Below, piece by piece: positions 39,601 through 50,065 of a stretch of 64,000 bases of DNA. This DNA comes from Himantopus leucocephalus. Taxonomy: Eukaryota > Chordata > Aves > Charadriiformes > Recurvirostridae. Below the pieces are notes generated by a model. That model had not been told where the DNA came from, ran no database searches, and was given only the letters and a program-made list of their open reading frames with translations. The position numbers and the translations under genes were made by a program. The stretch lies in NCBI GenBank assembly GCA_003993805.1, contig RSEF01000005.1, positions 39,011,095-39,075,094 of the forward strand, read 5' to 3'. The stretch's first letter is position 1. Each line of letters begins with the position of its first letter.

Positions 39601-42346
39601 TGCCCTCCAAGCTGAGCTCAGAAACATTTCTAATTATTCTGTGTGTCTGGAAAGAGTCATTTAGGGATTGAATCTCAACTACAGAAGCTAATAAAAATTT
39701 CAGCCTCCGGCTCCAGTGAGGATAGCATCAAGCCTATATCTGTCTAGGTTAAAATTATCATGTTCAGAGGTCTACTACACAGTTTGTGCCTGCGCTTTAC
39801 TAAAAACATGCTTACGGTTTATTTGAGAGCTTAAGCAGGATTTTAAAGATATGCAGGCCTTTGGAAAGCCATCAGTACGCAGGATGAATTCCACTCTTTC
39901 ACAGAGGTAAGAATACTTGATTTGCAGATAACATGTAAAAGTAGTTTGTTAGTTATAAGACATCACACAAGTGCAAAGTATCTGAAGCATACCGACTGCA
40001 AGTTATTTAAATAAATGCTAACAAAGGGAAAACAGATGAAACAGTTTAAGTAACTAAAGATGTAGATTAAATAGTTGTCTCTCTCAAAAAAAAAAATCCA
40101 ACCCCCAAAAAGAACTGAGGAAACTGACATGCTGGTTTTAACTTTCATAATTTCAAAACATAAGTGAACAAAACGCGGGAGAAGTTATTGAATGCAGACG
40201 CAGTGTTTGAAGATGATGATTAGGGCTGGTTTTGCAGTTCTGCGACCATGCTGGAGTCTGGTGTGGCAGGAGCCCCACCTGGGAGCAGTGGCCCAACACA
40301 CTTTGTTCTACAGGCAAGGTTTGCTGAGCATGAAGCAAAATGGCGGCCTTTTAAAATGACCGGACCTCTAAAGGTCACGGTATCAAATATCAAACAAAAT
40401 GCAATTAAATCCTTGATTTAAAATAATTTTTGCCTATTTAACCATAGTCATGCAGCTGCCCTTCTCTAGTCAATGCATGATTAAACCAATTTGAAAACGG
40501 GTTAAGATTCACTCAGTTAGAAGCTTAAACTGGTTTTGTGGCCAAAGTCCACTGAAAAAGAAAGTTTCCAAAAGAAAGAAGGCACATAATTGAGAGACAG
40601 GGAAATGCTAGTCATGTTTCCCTTCTAATATTTGTATTTGGCTGAAGTTGAGATGACTAAACTTCTGTGAAGACAAATGTCCAGCACTACATTTTTCTAG
40701 AAACCAGTTAAGCCTATCCTTGTTAGTGGTCATATCCTTGGGCATTTCCTGCGGATCCACTTAGTAGACACAGATTTTCCTCTTTGTCTAAATAGCTTGG
40801 TGAAATAAGAAAAGTTGATTGAGCCAGTAATACCATATAGCCTGTAACAGGCTGCCTACCTGGCCTTCTAAAGGGTTTGCTACCAGGGAAGGTGAGAACT
40901 TGTAAGTCATCTAAGAAGCAGAATGAATGCTACAAATCTATGTCAACAAGAAGGGAGGCTTGGGTGGATAAGGTGAAAAAAGGGTGTGGAATTATTTGAA
41001 TGGCTCCTGGTGCAAGCAAACTGCAAAAAGTCTCTGAAGGATGTTTTAGGAAGGTTCTTGCCCCCCCGGCTCAAGGATTTCCGCACAAAAGAGCAATCTA
41101 ACCCTTTAATAAAATACTTTTTAAAGGTTTTAATGAATAAAAATTAGATTAGGTAATCAATACTTATTACTATGTTATATTTTTATCAAATTATATCCAA
41201 AAGCAACCTCTCTCATCCACTTTGTAATTTCCAGAGTGGGTTCTGATCGACATTCCTCTAAACAAAGGATGCCTGATATATGACTGCATTATTGGCATTT
41301 CGTCAATGGTAGCAACTTACAACTTGTCTAATAACTGAAAGCTAATGAAAATTAGCTCTCGCCAAGTCTGGTAATGTATCTAGTTACTATCTAGCATTCC
41401 CCAAACTGTAAAAGCAATAGCCCTGTTTTGCTGTATTTAGCACAGTTTTGGAAAAGAACCAAAAGACTGCCTTTGTAATTGTTGCTCAAGTCAAAATTAA
41501 ATTAAATATATCACTCTCTTTTGAACTACTTGATGACTTGGACTTGAAATTAGCACAAATATAACATAGCTGGGAGACAGTATGGTCACTTCTTATTTTT
41601 ATGGCTTATCCAAGACAATCTTTCAACTTGACAGAAGTCTTTCAGTTATTCAAGAAAAGAGGGTTTTTTTCAGAATAAAAAGAGGTTATAGTCAAATCTA
41701 TGTGATTTGGCAACTCATTAATACTTTATGTATTACGTGGAGAAATTCTTTTGTGAGCTCACCCTGTTTTCCTTGACAGAAATCTGAAACTTAGTATTGT
41801 TTAGTGTTCTGAATTTAGTAATGAAAGTTGCCTCACTACATATTGGACAGCACTTATAAACAGAGTCATACAATACAGACCATGGTAAGTGAAATTTAGT
41901 CACAGCATCTTAGCAAAATGACTTAACTAGGACTTGCAAAAATACCAAATCAGTATACCCATTCAATTTTCAGTACTAGGAAAAGAACAGTAGCATGAGT
42001 ACTTTATCCTGCTAGATCTGCTTGAAATGTTTACAGGGGGGGGTTCTGTTGTTTGCTTGTTTCTTGAGGGAAAAGAACTTTGACTAAAAAATATATAAAT
42101 ATCTCCACCGGTTTCACACAATACATTCCATTATTAATATTCTATATTCTTCACACACACAATGACTTGGAAGTTTAACAAGTAGAACATGTACTGATTT
42201 CAAGTCTACGTTTGCAAGCTTCCAGTTTGCTGAAAAATTTGTGAGCACATGCAGACCAAAAGCAGTCAAGCTAACGCCCAAACCAATGCATCCTGCCCAG
42301 AAATGGAAGAGAGAGCGAACATGAAATAATAGTTGGATATTTTTTT
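33605..42346. other. AT-rich non-coding stretch
   Basis: No gene supported. Frames of up to 112 codons (39028-39366 plus, 39296-39610 minus) overlap each other antisense and carry no domain. The one motif-bearing spot is 40337-40377, annotated separately. A 14-A run lies at about 35083-35096, and short homopolymers elsewhere. Confidence 0.6.
40337..40377 (+). promoter_or_regulatory. YY1-like site beside an everted nuclear-receptor half-site pair
   Basis: AAAATGGCGGCC at 40337-40348 fits the YY1 consensus (AAnATGGCGGC). Fourteen bases on, GGACCT (40362-40367) and AGGTCA (40372-40377) are separated by 4 bp. This is an everted-repeat-4 arrangement of nuclear-receptor half-sites with one mismatch. 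The surrounding 150 bp are GC-richer than the rest of the region. No TATA box, exon or CpG island is evident, so function is inferred from motif match only. Confidence 0.3.
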
Positions 42347-42402
42347 AAAAAACAAAACCACAAAAACAACCAACAAACCAAAAAAACCCACAAAGAACCA
42401 AT
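42347..42402. repeat. A/C-rich low-complexity tract
   Basis: About 55 bp of A-runs with C or CC interruptions (AAAACAAAACCACAAAAACA, then CAACAAACCAAAAAAACCC), with no G on the plus strand until its end. Same class as the tracts at 1479 and 44340. Confidence 0.75.
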
Positions 42403-45297
42403 GTAACCCTTTACTTCCTTACATCACAGAAAGCATTTTTTCCTGCTAGAGAGCTCTGTTAAAAAGAGACAAGAAAAAATGGATGAAAAAAAGATTCTTG
42501 CAATATGGTGCATTCTTTTCTCCATCCATTTGCTGAACATATATCCCAACGTAAGTGACAAGAGAAAGAATCAAGCACATTTGTTTGACAGAGCAAATGC
42601 GGTCTTTAAAAGGTGAAGCAAATGTTTTTGAACACCAGCTGGAAAATATTCCATTGTGGTAAAACTGGAAGTATGCACACTAAAACATGGCTGGGCAGAT
42701 GAGAAACTTCTAAGTCTCACGAGAGCACTCAGACCGCTCACTGCACTCAGAGTTAAGCCATGTTTGGATGCCACCTGGAAGCACTTTGCTTTGACAGCAT
42801 TCTAGAACCAAAATGAAGTCGCTTTTCAAAAAACAGACACAAAATTAGATACATCCTTCAGAGGAATTGCCTTCAGGATGGCAGAGGAGTTACTGTAAGA
42901 GGACCAGAAGATAAGCTGTTTAGCAAAGAATGTAAGTATTGTGACATTTAGCATCTGATGGACTTCCAGGCAACTGGCTGGCTCAAGAACATGGAAGCGT
43001 CCGGTCGGCAGGGTGGCACCTGCAGGTCTGAATCACGCCCACTGCTCTGACCAGCTCAGAGAGGGAACGTGTCACTGCAGGCACCCCAAAGACTCCTCCT
43101 TCTGATCAGAGTTCAGTCTTGAAACTTTGATTTTGAGCACTTTATAACACAGCGTAATCTAAACGTCAATGGGACAAAGAGGTATTTCTCTGCACTGAGG
43201 TTTCCTTTTCCTGATGAGCAAAGAACAACTGCTTCTTAGTGTCCATTCTAGATACTCTTTGTTGGAACTATCTAGTTTTGGTTTAAAAATCACTGTCCTA
43301 ATTGGTGTTACAACACCTGACAAAAACTTGTCTTGATGTAAAAAAACCCACTGTTTACTAAAGAAAGGGTATTTCCAGGAAATGTTTCTTATCCTTGAAG
43401 CATTTCATAACCTCAAAACAATTCAGACTGGCTCTCATATTCAACACTGAGTAATGTTCAAACACAGTTTCTCTCTCAGGTTTTCAAGATCCCATTACTT
43501 TGCTACTAGCTCCTTCTTTAGCATTTCCACTCCTTGCTGCCCTCATTTACACGCCTCTCATTTTCACTGTTTTATGAAACTTGAAGATATCCTTAGTTTA
43601 TCACAAAACCCAAAATATATTCTCTCGTAGCCTGCTTTTATGACACCATTGTTGTTTTGTGTGCCAAACTTGTACTGCCACAACACAAACATGCCACTGT
43701 CAGTGTTCTGGCAAGTCCTGCACCCTTCCGTACTGCCTGCTGCTTTGCCCTACCACCTAGGGCTGCCCAGCTCACACTGCCATGACACCATTACATAAAA
43801 GCCATGATTACCCTTCATTTACAAAAAAAAGAAATCCCAAACCTATCTCAGCCCCGCTTTCTCCCTGCTTTTATGGTATTGCTGTGGAAAAAAAAAATTC
43901 CCTTTGCGCAGTCGCATTTTGTCCCTGGCTGCCTTTGAAGTTTTCTCTGAAGGCAAAGAGCTTCTGTATAAAATAGCCACCAAACAAATAACATCCTGTA
44001 CGCTCGCTCCTCCCCAATACAGTTAAATGTTTAAGTTTATGTGGTGAAAATTCTTGTATTTTTGAGCATTCAGAATTTTAATCATAATTTCTTTGACATG
44101 CAGAAATAAACAGTGTGTGTGAAGTGGCATCCTTTAGAAAGCAGAATCCCAAATCAAAAAAATACAAGTCCATGGAAGGCTCAGTTCCCTGCTAAATTCA
44201 TTACAGTGGGAGCCATCAGAATTCAGCAGCACTGATAGGTTTATTTTCATGCCTGCCTTCACTCTGTACTTTAGCAATTCTCCCCAAAAGAACTAATGCT
44301 GCAGGTGGTTTGAACTACTCCCCCCACCATGAAAGACCAGAAAAGAAAAAAAAACAAAAACCCCACAACAACAAAACTCCACCCCATAGAAAGCCTTGGT
44401 ACTTATGTTCAACTAAATGGCATTAATGCTACCTCAACAGAAGCAGTCTCACTTCTGACACTCTCTCCTGCCCCGAAGCAGGGAATTTTATTACATCAAT
44501 GTTCTTGCTGAAGTACAAGCTGCAGTCATCATTGTTTCTATCATCACACGCATACAGTTCTAGGATAATGGTACATGAATGTCTACATCACGAGTATAGC
44601 TGACCAGAGGTTGGAGGGGCAAGGAACAGGAGAGAAACACAGCAAAACAATTGATACCAGATAGTTACACACATTAACTCATGCAATTCTTGGAAGACCT
44701 AAATAGCTGCAATGTTTTATGGATAAACATACTTAACGTCTGTTGGTACGAAAAAAGAACCCTGAGGACAAGTTTCAAGAGGTGAGTTTTTCAGATTGCT
44801 TCAAGAAGAATGCTGTCTGTGGTGGTCGCCTCTAGCATGAGCCAGCTCAGAGACAGGAGACTGCTCACTACAGCATAATTTCTCTGGTAAGGTTAATCAC
44901 GCTCTTTCCAGTTATTATGGAAACCCTATCAGGCATGTTTGACTGTTATAAACACCACCAGTCTATTACCCACGACAGCAACAATTTTCCGAGATGTCAG
45001 TAAATCACTGTATCCCAGCTGTGTGCCAGCTCTTTTTGGCACTTACTCGTTGAACTGAATTCCTCATGCAAGAGGTGTTTGTGTGAGGAGACAAGGAAGC
45101 GTTCTCAGCTTGTGCTAGCAGCAGGAGGGAGGCAGCACTGCAATGAGAGCAGATAGGTACAGGGACAAAGAACTGAGATGATCCTTAAAAATAAAGGTGA
45201 AAAGTTTGAACTTGATTCAATTGAAAAAATAGATTAGAGAGAATGGGACTCAAAGGGAAAGGATACGTGGTCAATACAAGAGGCAAGGAACATTAAG
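42403..45297. other. Non-coding stretch
   Basis: No gene supported. A GC-richer patch with scattered CpG lies at 42990-43090 but has no frame or splice context of note. The A/C-rich tract at 44340-44384 is annotated separately. Confidence 0.55.
44340..44384. repeat. A/C-rich low-complexity tract
   Basis: A-run followed by CAAAAACCCCACAACAACAA and related A/C sequence, lacking G on the plus strand after its first bases. It resembles the tracts at 1479 and 42347. Confidence 0.7.
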
Positions 45298-45362
45298 ACA
45301 TTTAACATCTTCATTAGTGATCTGGATCATGGGGCAGCACTCAGCAAGTGAGCTGATGACAC
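45298..45362 (+). mobile_element. CR1 LINE fragment cut by assembly gap
   Basis: The plus strand reads FNIFISDLDHG, then ALSK, a stop, and ADDT. This is the CR1 block that normally reads NIFINDLDDG...TLSKFADDT. The ADD catalytic codons are intact at 45352-45360 but the residue before them is a TGA stop. The fragment runs into the 100-N gap. Just after the gap, 45463-45480 reads CTTTGATTTTTCTATGAC, which could be the degraded CR1 3' tail. If so, the gap hides the rest of this copy and is probably longer than 100 bp. Confidence 0.8.
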
Positions 45363-45462
45363 NNNNNNNNNNNNNNNNNNNNNNNNNNNNNNNNNNNNNN
45401 NNNNNNNNNNNNNNNNNNNNNNNNNNNNNNNNNNNNNNNNNNNNNNNNNNNNNNNNNNNNNN
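45363..45462. other. Assembly gap (100 N)
   Basis: Exactly 100 N's, a placeholder length. It begins inside a CR1 copy, which explains why the assembler failed here. Confidence 0.98.
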
Positions 45463-46366
45463 CTTTGATTTTTCTATGACATGAGAATTATGGCCTGGTA
45501 AACACTGGGAGATTACATATCAGTAAGGAGGATTTCTGGGAGAAAGATCTTATGCTCCTTTTTCCCCTGCCCAATTTTATTTCAAATTAATGAGATACTT
45601 GTGAGCACTGAAGCCATTATGTGAAGCAAACTTAAGCTCTGTGAATCTTTGTGGGTTTTTTTCCTCACCCTGGGTGTACTGAGATAGGAAGCTCACTTTG
45701 ATTGATGCAGGAGAACTTCCTGAGCGGGACCAATCCTACTCTTGCCGGTTACTGTGAAAGAATTCTCACACATTTCCCTGTCATAGCCAACACAGGTCTC
45801 CTAGCGATAAGACCAGATCTCAGAGATAACAGTGAATCACAGCCATAACCCTTCTGTCTGCCATCTAGACGTTAATCTAAGGAGAGGAAGAAATCTTCAG
45901 AATGAAAAAGAGCCGAGACACACAACTAAAGAACAGCCCTGATTTACTTAATTTGTTACACATGGAGCAGAATCACACAATATGCAGTTACACGTAGATC
46001 ATAAATGAGACTGAGCACTGTATGGAAAGCCAAGCTAAAATTACTGGTTAGCTATTGCATGACATCTTGATCATAAATGGATGTGTGGAATAAGACTTCC
46101 TCAAAACAGACCCCGAAAAAAATAATTGTGAGGTTTTTTGTTTCTGACACTGTTTATCCTCATGGTCTTCCCAAACAATGCTAACAGTCAACTTAGACAA
46201 GACCTTCTTCAAGGTGCTATCATACATAACTCCTCCTGTTATTATTGGGTTATTTTAGCACCATATGGCCCTGTACGTGAATCCCAGAAACTCTGTTGTT
46301 CTGTAGTTGTTTAGACTTTCCATTTGTATAGAACCCTGATCAAAAAGATCAGCTAGAAAGAGATAC

Positions 46367-46401
46367 GTTCATTTCCTTGTTCCNTTTCATTTCCTTGTTC
46401 C
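46367..46401. repeat. 17-bp direct duplication around a single N (assembly join)
   Basis: GTTCATTTCCTTGTTCC (46367-46383), N at 46384, then TTTCATTTCCTTGTTCC (46385-46401), 16 of 17 identical. Same structure as the joins at 22716 and 63532, so probably an unmerged contig overlap. Confidence 0.8.
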
Positions 46402-47843
46402 CCGAAGACACTATTACTATCATAATCCTGAGACACACCAAAGGAGTACTAAAGAATGCTTGTGATCAAAGTCAACACAAGAAAAAGGGTCCCATCCACC
46501 TACAAAATCTAAAAATTGTCTGAAGACGGTAAATTATATTCTTCTGAAGACAAGCCTTTTTTTAAAAGCTTATTTGGAAGCCACAAGAAGCAGAGTCTTG
46601 CTCTGCTCACCTCCAATCCCTTTGCAGTAGGCATATGTTGAGCTGTATTGATTTTACTTTCATATATGGCCATACAGGGTAGCTGAAACCAGGAGTTATT
46701 CTTGAAATTCCTCTCCATGTTAATAAAGTAGCAGTTCTAGACAAAATCTGGCAGTCTCAATGACTCAAAGTTACTGATACTCTACATGCTTCTGTATTGA
46801 AATCCTTCCCCTCTGCTACCCCAGGAAGAATGGCTGCCATACCCAAAGATGTTTGATGCAATTGGAGTGTCTACCTCACCTATTCTGTCCAACATATGCA
46901 AAGATTGACTTTACCTGACTTCATGAACTATTTCAGTACACCACATGATTTTTATTCCTTTCTATGAAATTTGAGTTTACCGTTCAAATGTTTTCAGTAT
47001 CTAACTGCAATAGTTCAGAATTGATCCAATTGAGTACCTGATTTCAGAGCTTGCTTTCCTTGCTTGAAATGGATTTGAGTCTTGATTCCTTCCACTTTTC
47101 CCATGAGAAAGCTCATGAAGTGTGTAGCCTGACAGGAGCCATTTTTGGCAAGAAGTTTTTGAAAAACAAGCGGATGTGGTTAGAATGATAATCAGTCTTT
47201 GGGTTTTCTTGTTACTTTATTGTTTTCAGGGCCCTCATAAGAGGGGCAAGGTGGCTGCATTCCTGTTTGTCTAAACTGGGAAGGTGGTAACAACTGGCAG
47301 AGTGAAAAGATAATTCTGTTGAGTAAAGCTCTCCCTCAGTAAAAAAACGCTGATTTCCTGGTAGAATAGACATGTTTAATTTCAGTAGTGACAGAGGCTG
47401 GAGTTACATGAAGAGGAATTTCTGGCTTTATAAACTTTTTGTGAAAGTTTGACACAAATAAAATTGGAAAATAGAATCTCTAAGAAGCTCTTTTTCATCT
47501 GCTGATTTCTTTTCAGGATTCCTTTCCAACCACTCCTTAAGCTGCCACAACAGTTGGGAGTGATGACCTGGGCATTAAGATTCTGCAGTGGTAAACGGAA
47601 AAGAAAACTCAGTCATTAAGTCATGATAACCAGCTGCAGCAGTTTGTGACAACAGCTGGGTATTTCCTCCATTACTTGTGTGCAACACAAAGACTATCTT
47701 TCCATTGTTCTCTTTCAAGCAGTCTGGGGAGAGATGTAAACGTATTGGCATAGAGATGTTCTTGTTTATGCAGGCACCAATACCTCAAGCATGGTATTAT
47801 AGTTACATGCACACCTTGGCAAAAGTGTGTGGTCAAGTTTGTT

Positions 47844-47920
47844 TGGGTTTTAGTTTTAGGGTTGGGTGTTGGGATTGTGTGGGGTTTTTTTTTTATTCTT
47901 TTTCTTTCCTTTTTTTTTTC
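47844..47920. repeat. T/G-rich low-complexity tract
   Basis: GGGTTTTAGTTTTAGGGTTG and GGTGTTGGGATTGTGTGGGG lead into T-runs broken by A, C or CC. It contains one TTTTAGGG but no repeated telomere unit. Confidence 0.7.
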
Positions 47921-49265
47921 TGCCGACTTGGCTGTTCTCTAGCTCTGGTTTAATCTGCTAGTATTCCTGTGCAAAGGAAGTAGGAATCTCTTGGGAAGGA
48001 TGTGTGCGTACAGCTGCCCGCCCCACAAGTCCAAGCCACATTTATGGTCCATTCTTCTCAGTTCTGGTCTTTCACACTGCACTCTGCTGAGATGAACAGA
48101 GGAATAAGGCATTGAAGATTATCATCACAGATGCATTTCAGGAAGGTGAGAGGGAAATACGTGTTCCTACCATAAGTCTACTAATATATGCCCCTTTGGG
48201 ATAGCGGTCCCCCAAAACCTTGCCTTGCTTCTAAAACTAGCTCTGTCTGTAGGCACCAGTTTCATTCTCTAGCTTTGACAAGAGCCACAGCTTGATAAGC
48301 AGAAGAGGTAGAGAAGTGGCTCAGTTCTGCAATCAAAGACAGGGCTAGTGGAGCAATAGGTAGGGTGTTCCTTTACATGGGGCTCTACTTTCTTTTCATT
48401 TGTGGATAGAGCGATGCTGCTTTCTTCAAACTATTTTTGTTCCAGGTCTAGGAACAAAGAGTCAAGGCAGCAACACTGGCACCAATTCAGTTCTGTTTCA
48501 TTCCTCTCCTGTCATGGAAAAGTGATCAGGTATGCTCCTACCCAGAATGGCCTGCAAAAGAAACTATACTCTGTGTACAGAGGTAGCTGAGCTTCCAGCT
48601 GAAACATCAGAAGAGCAAGAATAAATGTTCTTTTGTTTTACCTCTCTTGTCTCTTCCCACACTCATTTTTTCCCACCAAAAACATCAGAGCACCAGCAAC
48701 GGAATCACGCCGTTGCAAATGAAAGAACAGACAAAGAATTAACCTTCTGAAGTCAAACACAATTTTAGGATGCAACTAGGAACTGGACAAAATACTGACC
48801 CCAACATGCTGGTCTAAAGAACAGCTTAAGATGTTAGAATACCCCTCATAAAAATCCTGCCAAAAATTTCATTTGATAAGAAGCTGTGAGTGCAAACATA
48901 AAAAGAGAGGGAATGACAGAGCGTGGGACATTCCACTGCATCTCATCCCAGTACCGAGGTGCAAATAGGATGAAGTTACAGATTTGTGCACCTAGCAGGG
49001 GAAAAATACTTCCTATGGGTAAAATTTGTGCTTCTCTGGAAATAGTTGTTTAGAGGCAGCACAAATTCTCTTCTGGAAACTCACAGATAAGAACAGTTTC
49101 CTCAGAGAAACCAAGGTAAATCTTTGCTTCTCTTGCACATCTCAGATTCTGCCCCAAATGACTGAGGGAAGAAGGCCGATTAGAAGGAGGGAAAAAAGCT
49201 TCAATTAGCATACAAATATCTTGGTAATCAAGCAATAATAGCAAAGGAAATGCTGAAAAAAATAC

Positions 49266-49388
49266 ATGACAGTTTAATGGGGCATTCTTAAAATATTATA
49301 TTTTGTAAAGTTTATCGAAGTGTGTATATGACAGTTTAATGAGGTTTTGCTAACATACAATATTTTCAAGGTTTGCTTGAGTATAGTA
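49266..49388. repeat. Degenerate 62-bp tandem dimer
   Basis: ATGACAGTTTAATG occurs at 49266 and again at 49328. The downstream sequence stays alignable for most of the 62-bp period (for example AATATTATATTTTGTAAAGT against AACATACAATATTTTCAAGG). The copies are diverged, so this is a real, older duplication rather than an assembly join. Confidence 0.65.
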
Positions 49389-49774
49389 GGGATTCTTTAT
49401 ATTAATGAATTGTGACCAGGGCTTTGCTTTTTTGTTCAAAGAACAAGTCACAGTTTCTGCACATACTCACTAAAATGCACACTGCAATTATTATTTTCCT
49501 TATATTTTCTTCTATTTATTTCTCATTTAAATACATACAATGTTGTTTTCATTTGCAAATATAAAGGAAAGGGATAATGACACAAAGAGGAAAGGCTATC
49601 CTTTGGAATATGAGCTTAACCATAGGGGCTAAACTGTTTAAAATAACTTTTCTGTTATGAATAGCTCAGTACATGCTATTATGCATCAAGTACCTTATGA
49701 AATTACTCTGTACACACCAATTACTTACACAGTACATAATGCATTTTTCTGCTAGGTAAAATTAAGTCTCAGCA

Positions 49775-50065
49775 ATGAAATCACCATGCCCAACAATTTG
49801 CACAAGAAAAAGGGAACGAGGATACGTAAATTAGTGGAACAAACGAAAGCCTTATCCATGTATGCTCTGATTTCAGCCAAACCTTAAATCTTAGCAGAAG
49901 TGAGTTTGGTGGTCTCAGAACTGAAATCGCCATGCCCAACAATTTGTGCAAGAGAAAAAGAAAAGAGCACACATAAATTGGTGGAACACACGAAAGCCCT
50001 TTCCTGCTACACTCTAATTTCAACCAGCTCTTAAAACCTTGTGGAAATGAGTTTGGCGATTTCAG
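49775..50065. repeat. Tandem pair of 146-bp units with inverted-repeat ends
   Basis: Two diverged copies lie head to tail, with CCATGCCCAACAATTTG at 49784 and CCATGCCCAACAATTTG/T at 49930, a period of 146 bp. Each unit ends in an inverted repeat. In the second copy, CTGAAATCGCCA (49921-49932) and TGGCGATTTCAG (50054-50065) are perfect complements. In the first, ATGAAATCACCA (49775-49786) faces TGGTGGTCTCAG (49907-49918), a partial match. The 80-codon minus-strand frame across them (49781-50023) shows the same duplication in its peptide and is not a gene. It could be two adjacent copies of a short TIR element (MITE-like), or an ordinary segmental tandem duplication of a hairpin-ended sequence. 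No family is recognised. Confidence 0.75.

Larger units (their letters stand above)
45463..49265. other. AT-rich non-coding stretch
   Basis: No gene supported. It includes a small duplicated join at 46367-46401 and a T/G-rich tract at 47844-47920. A 91-codon plus-strand frame (47678-47953) owes its Phe/Gly-rich end to that tract. Confidence 0.6.

Noticed and set aside
47844..47920. TTTTAGGGTTGGG resembling telomeric repeat
   Set aside because: Only one TTAGGG unit, embedded in general T/G-rich low-complexity sequence.
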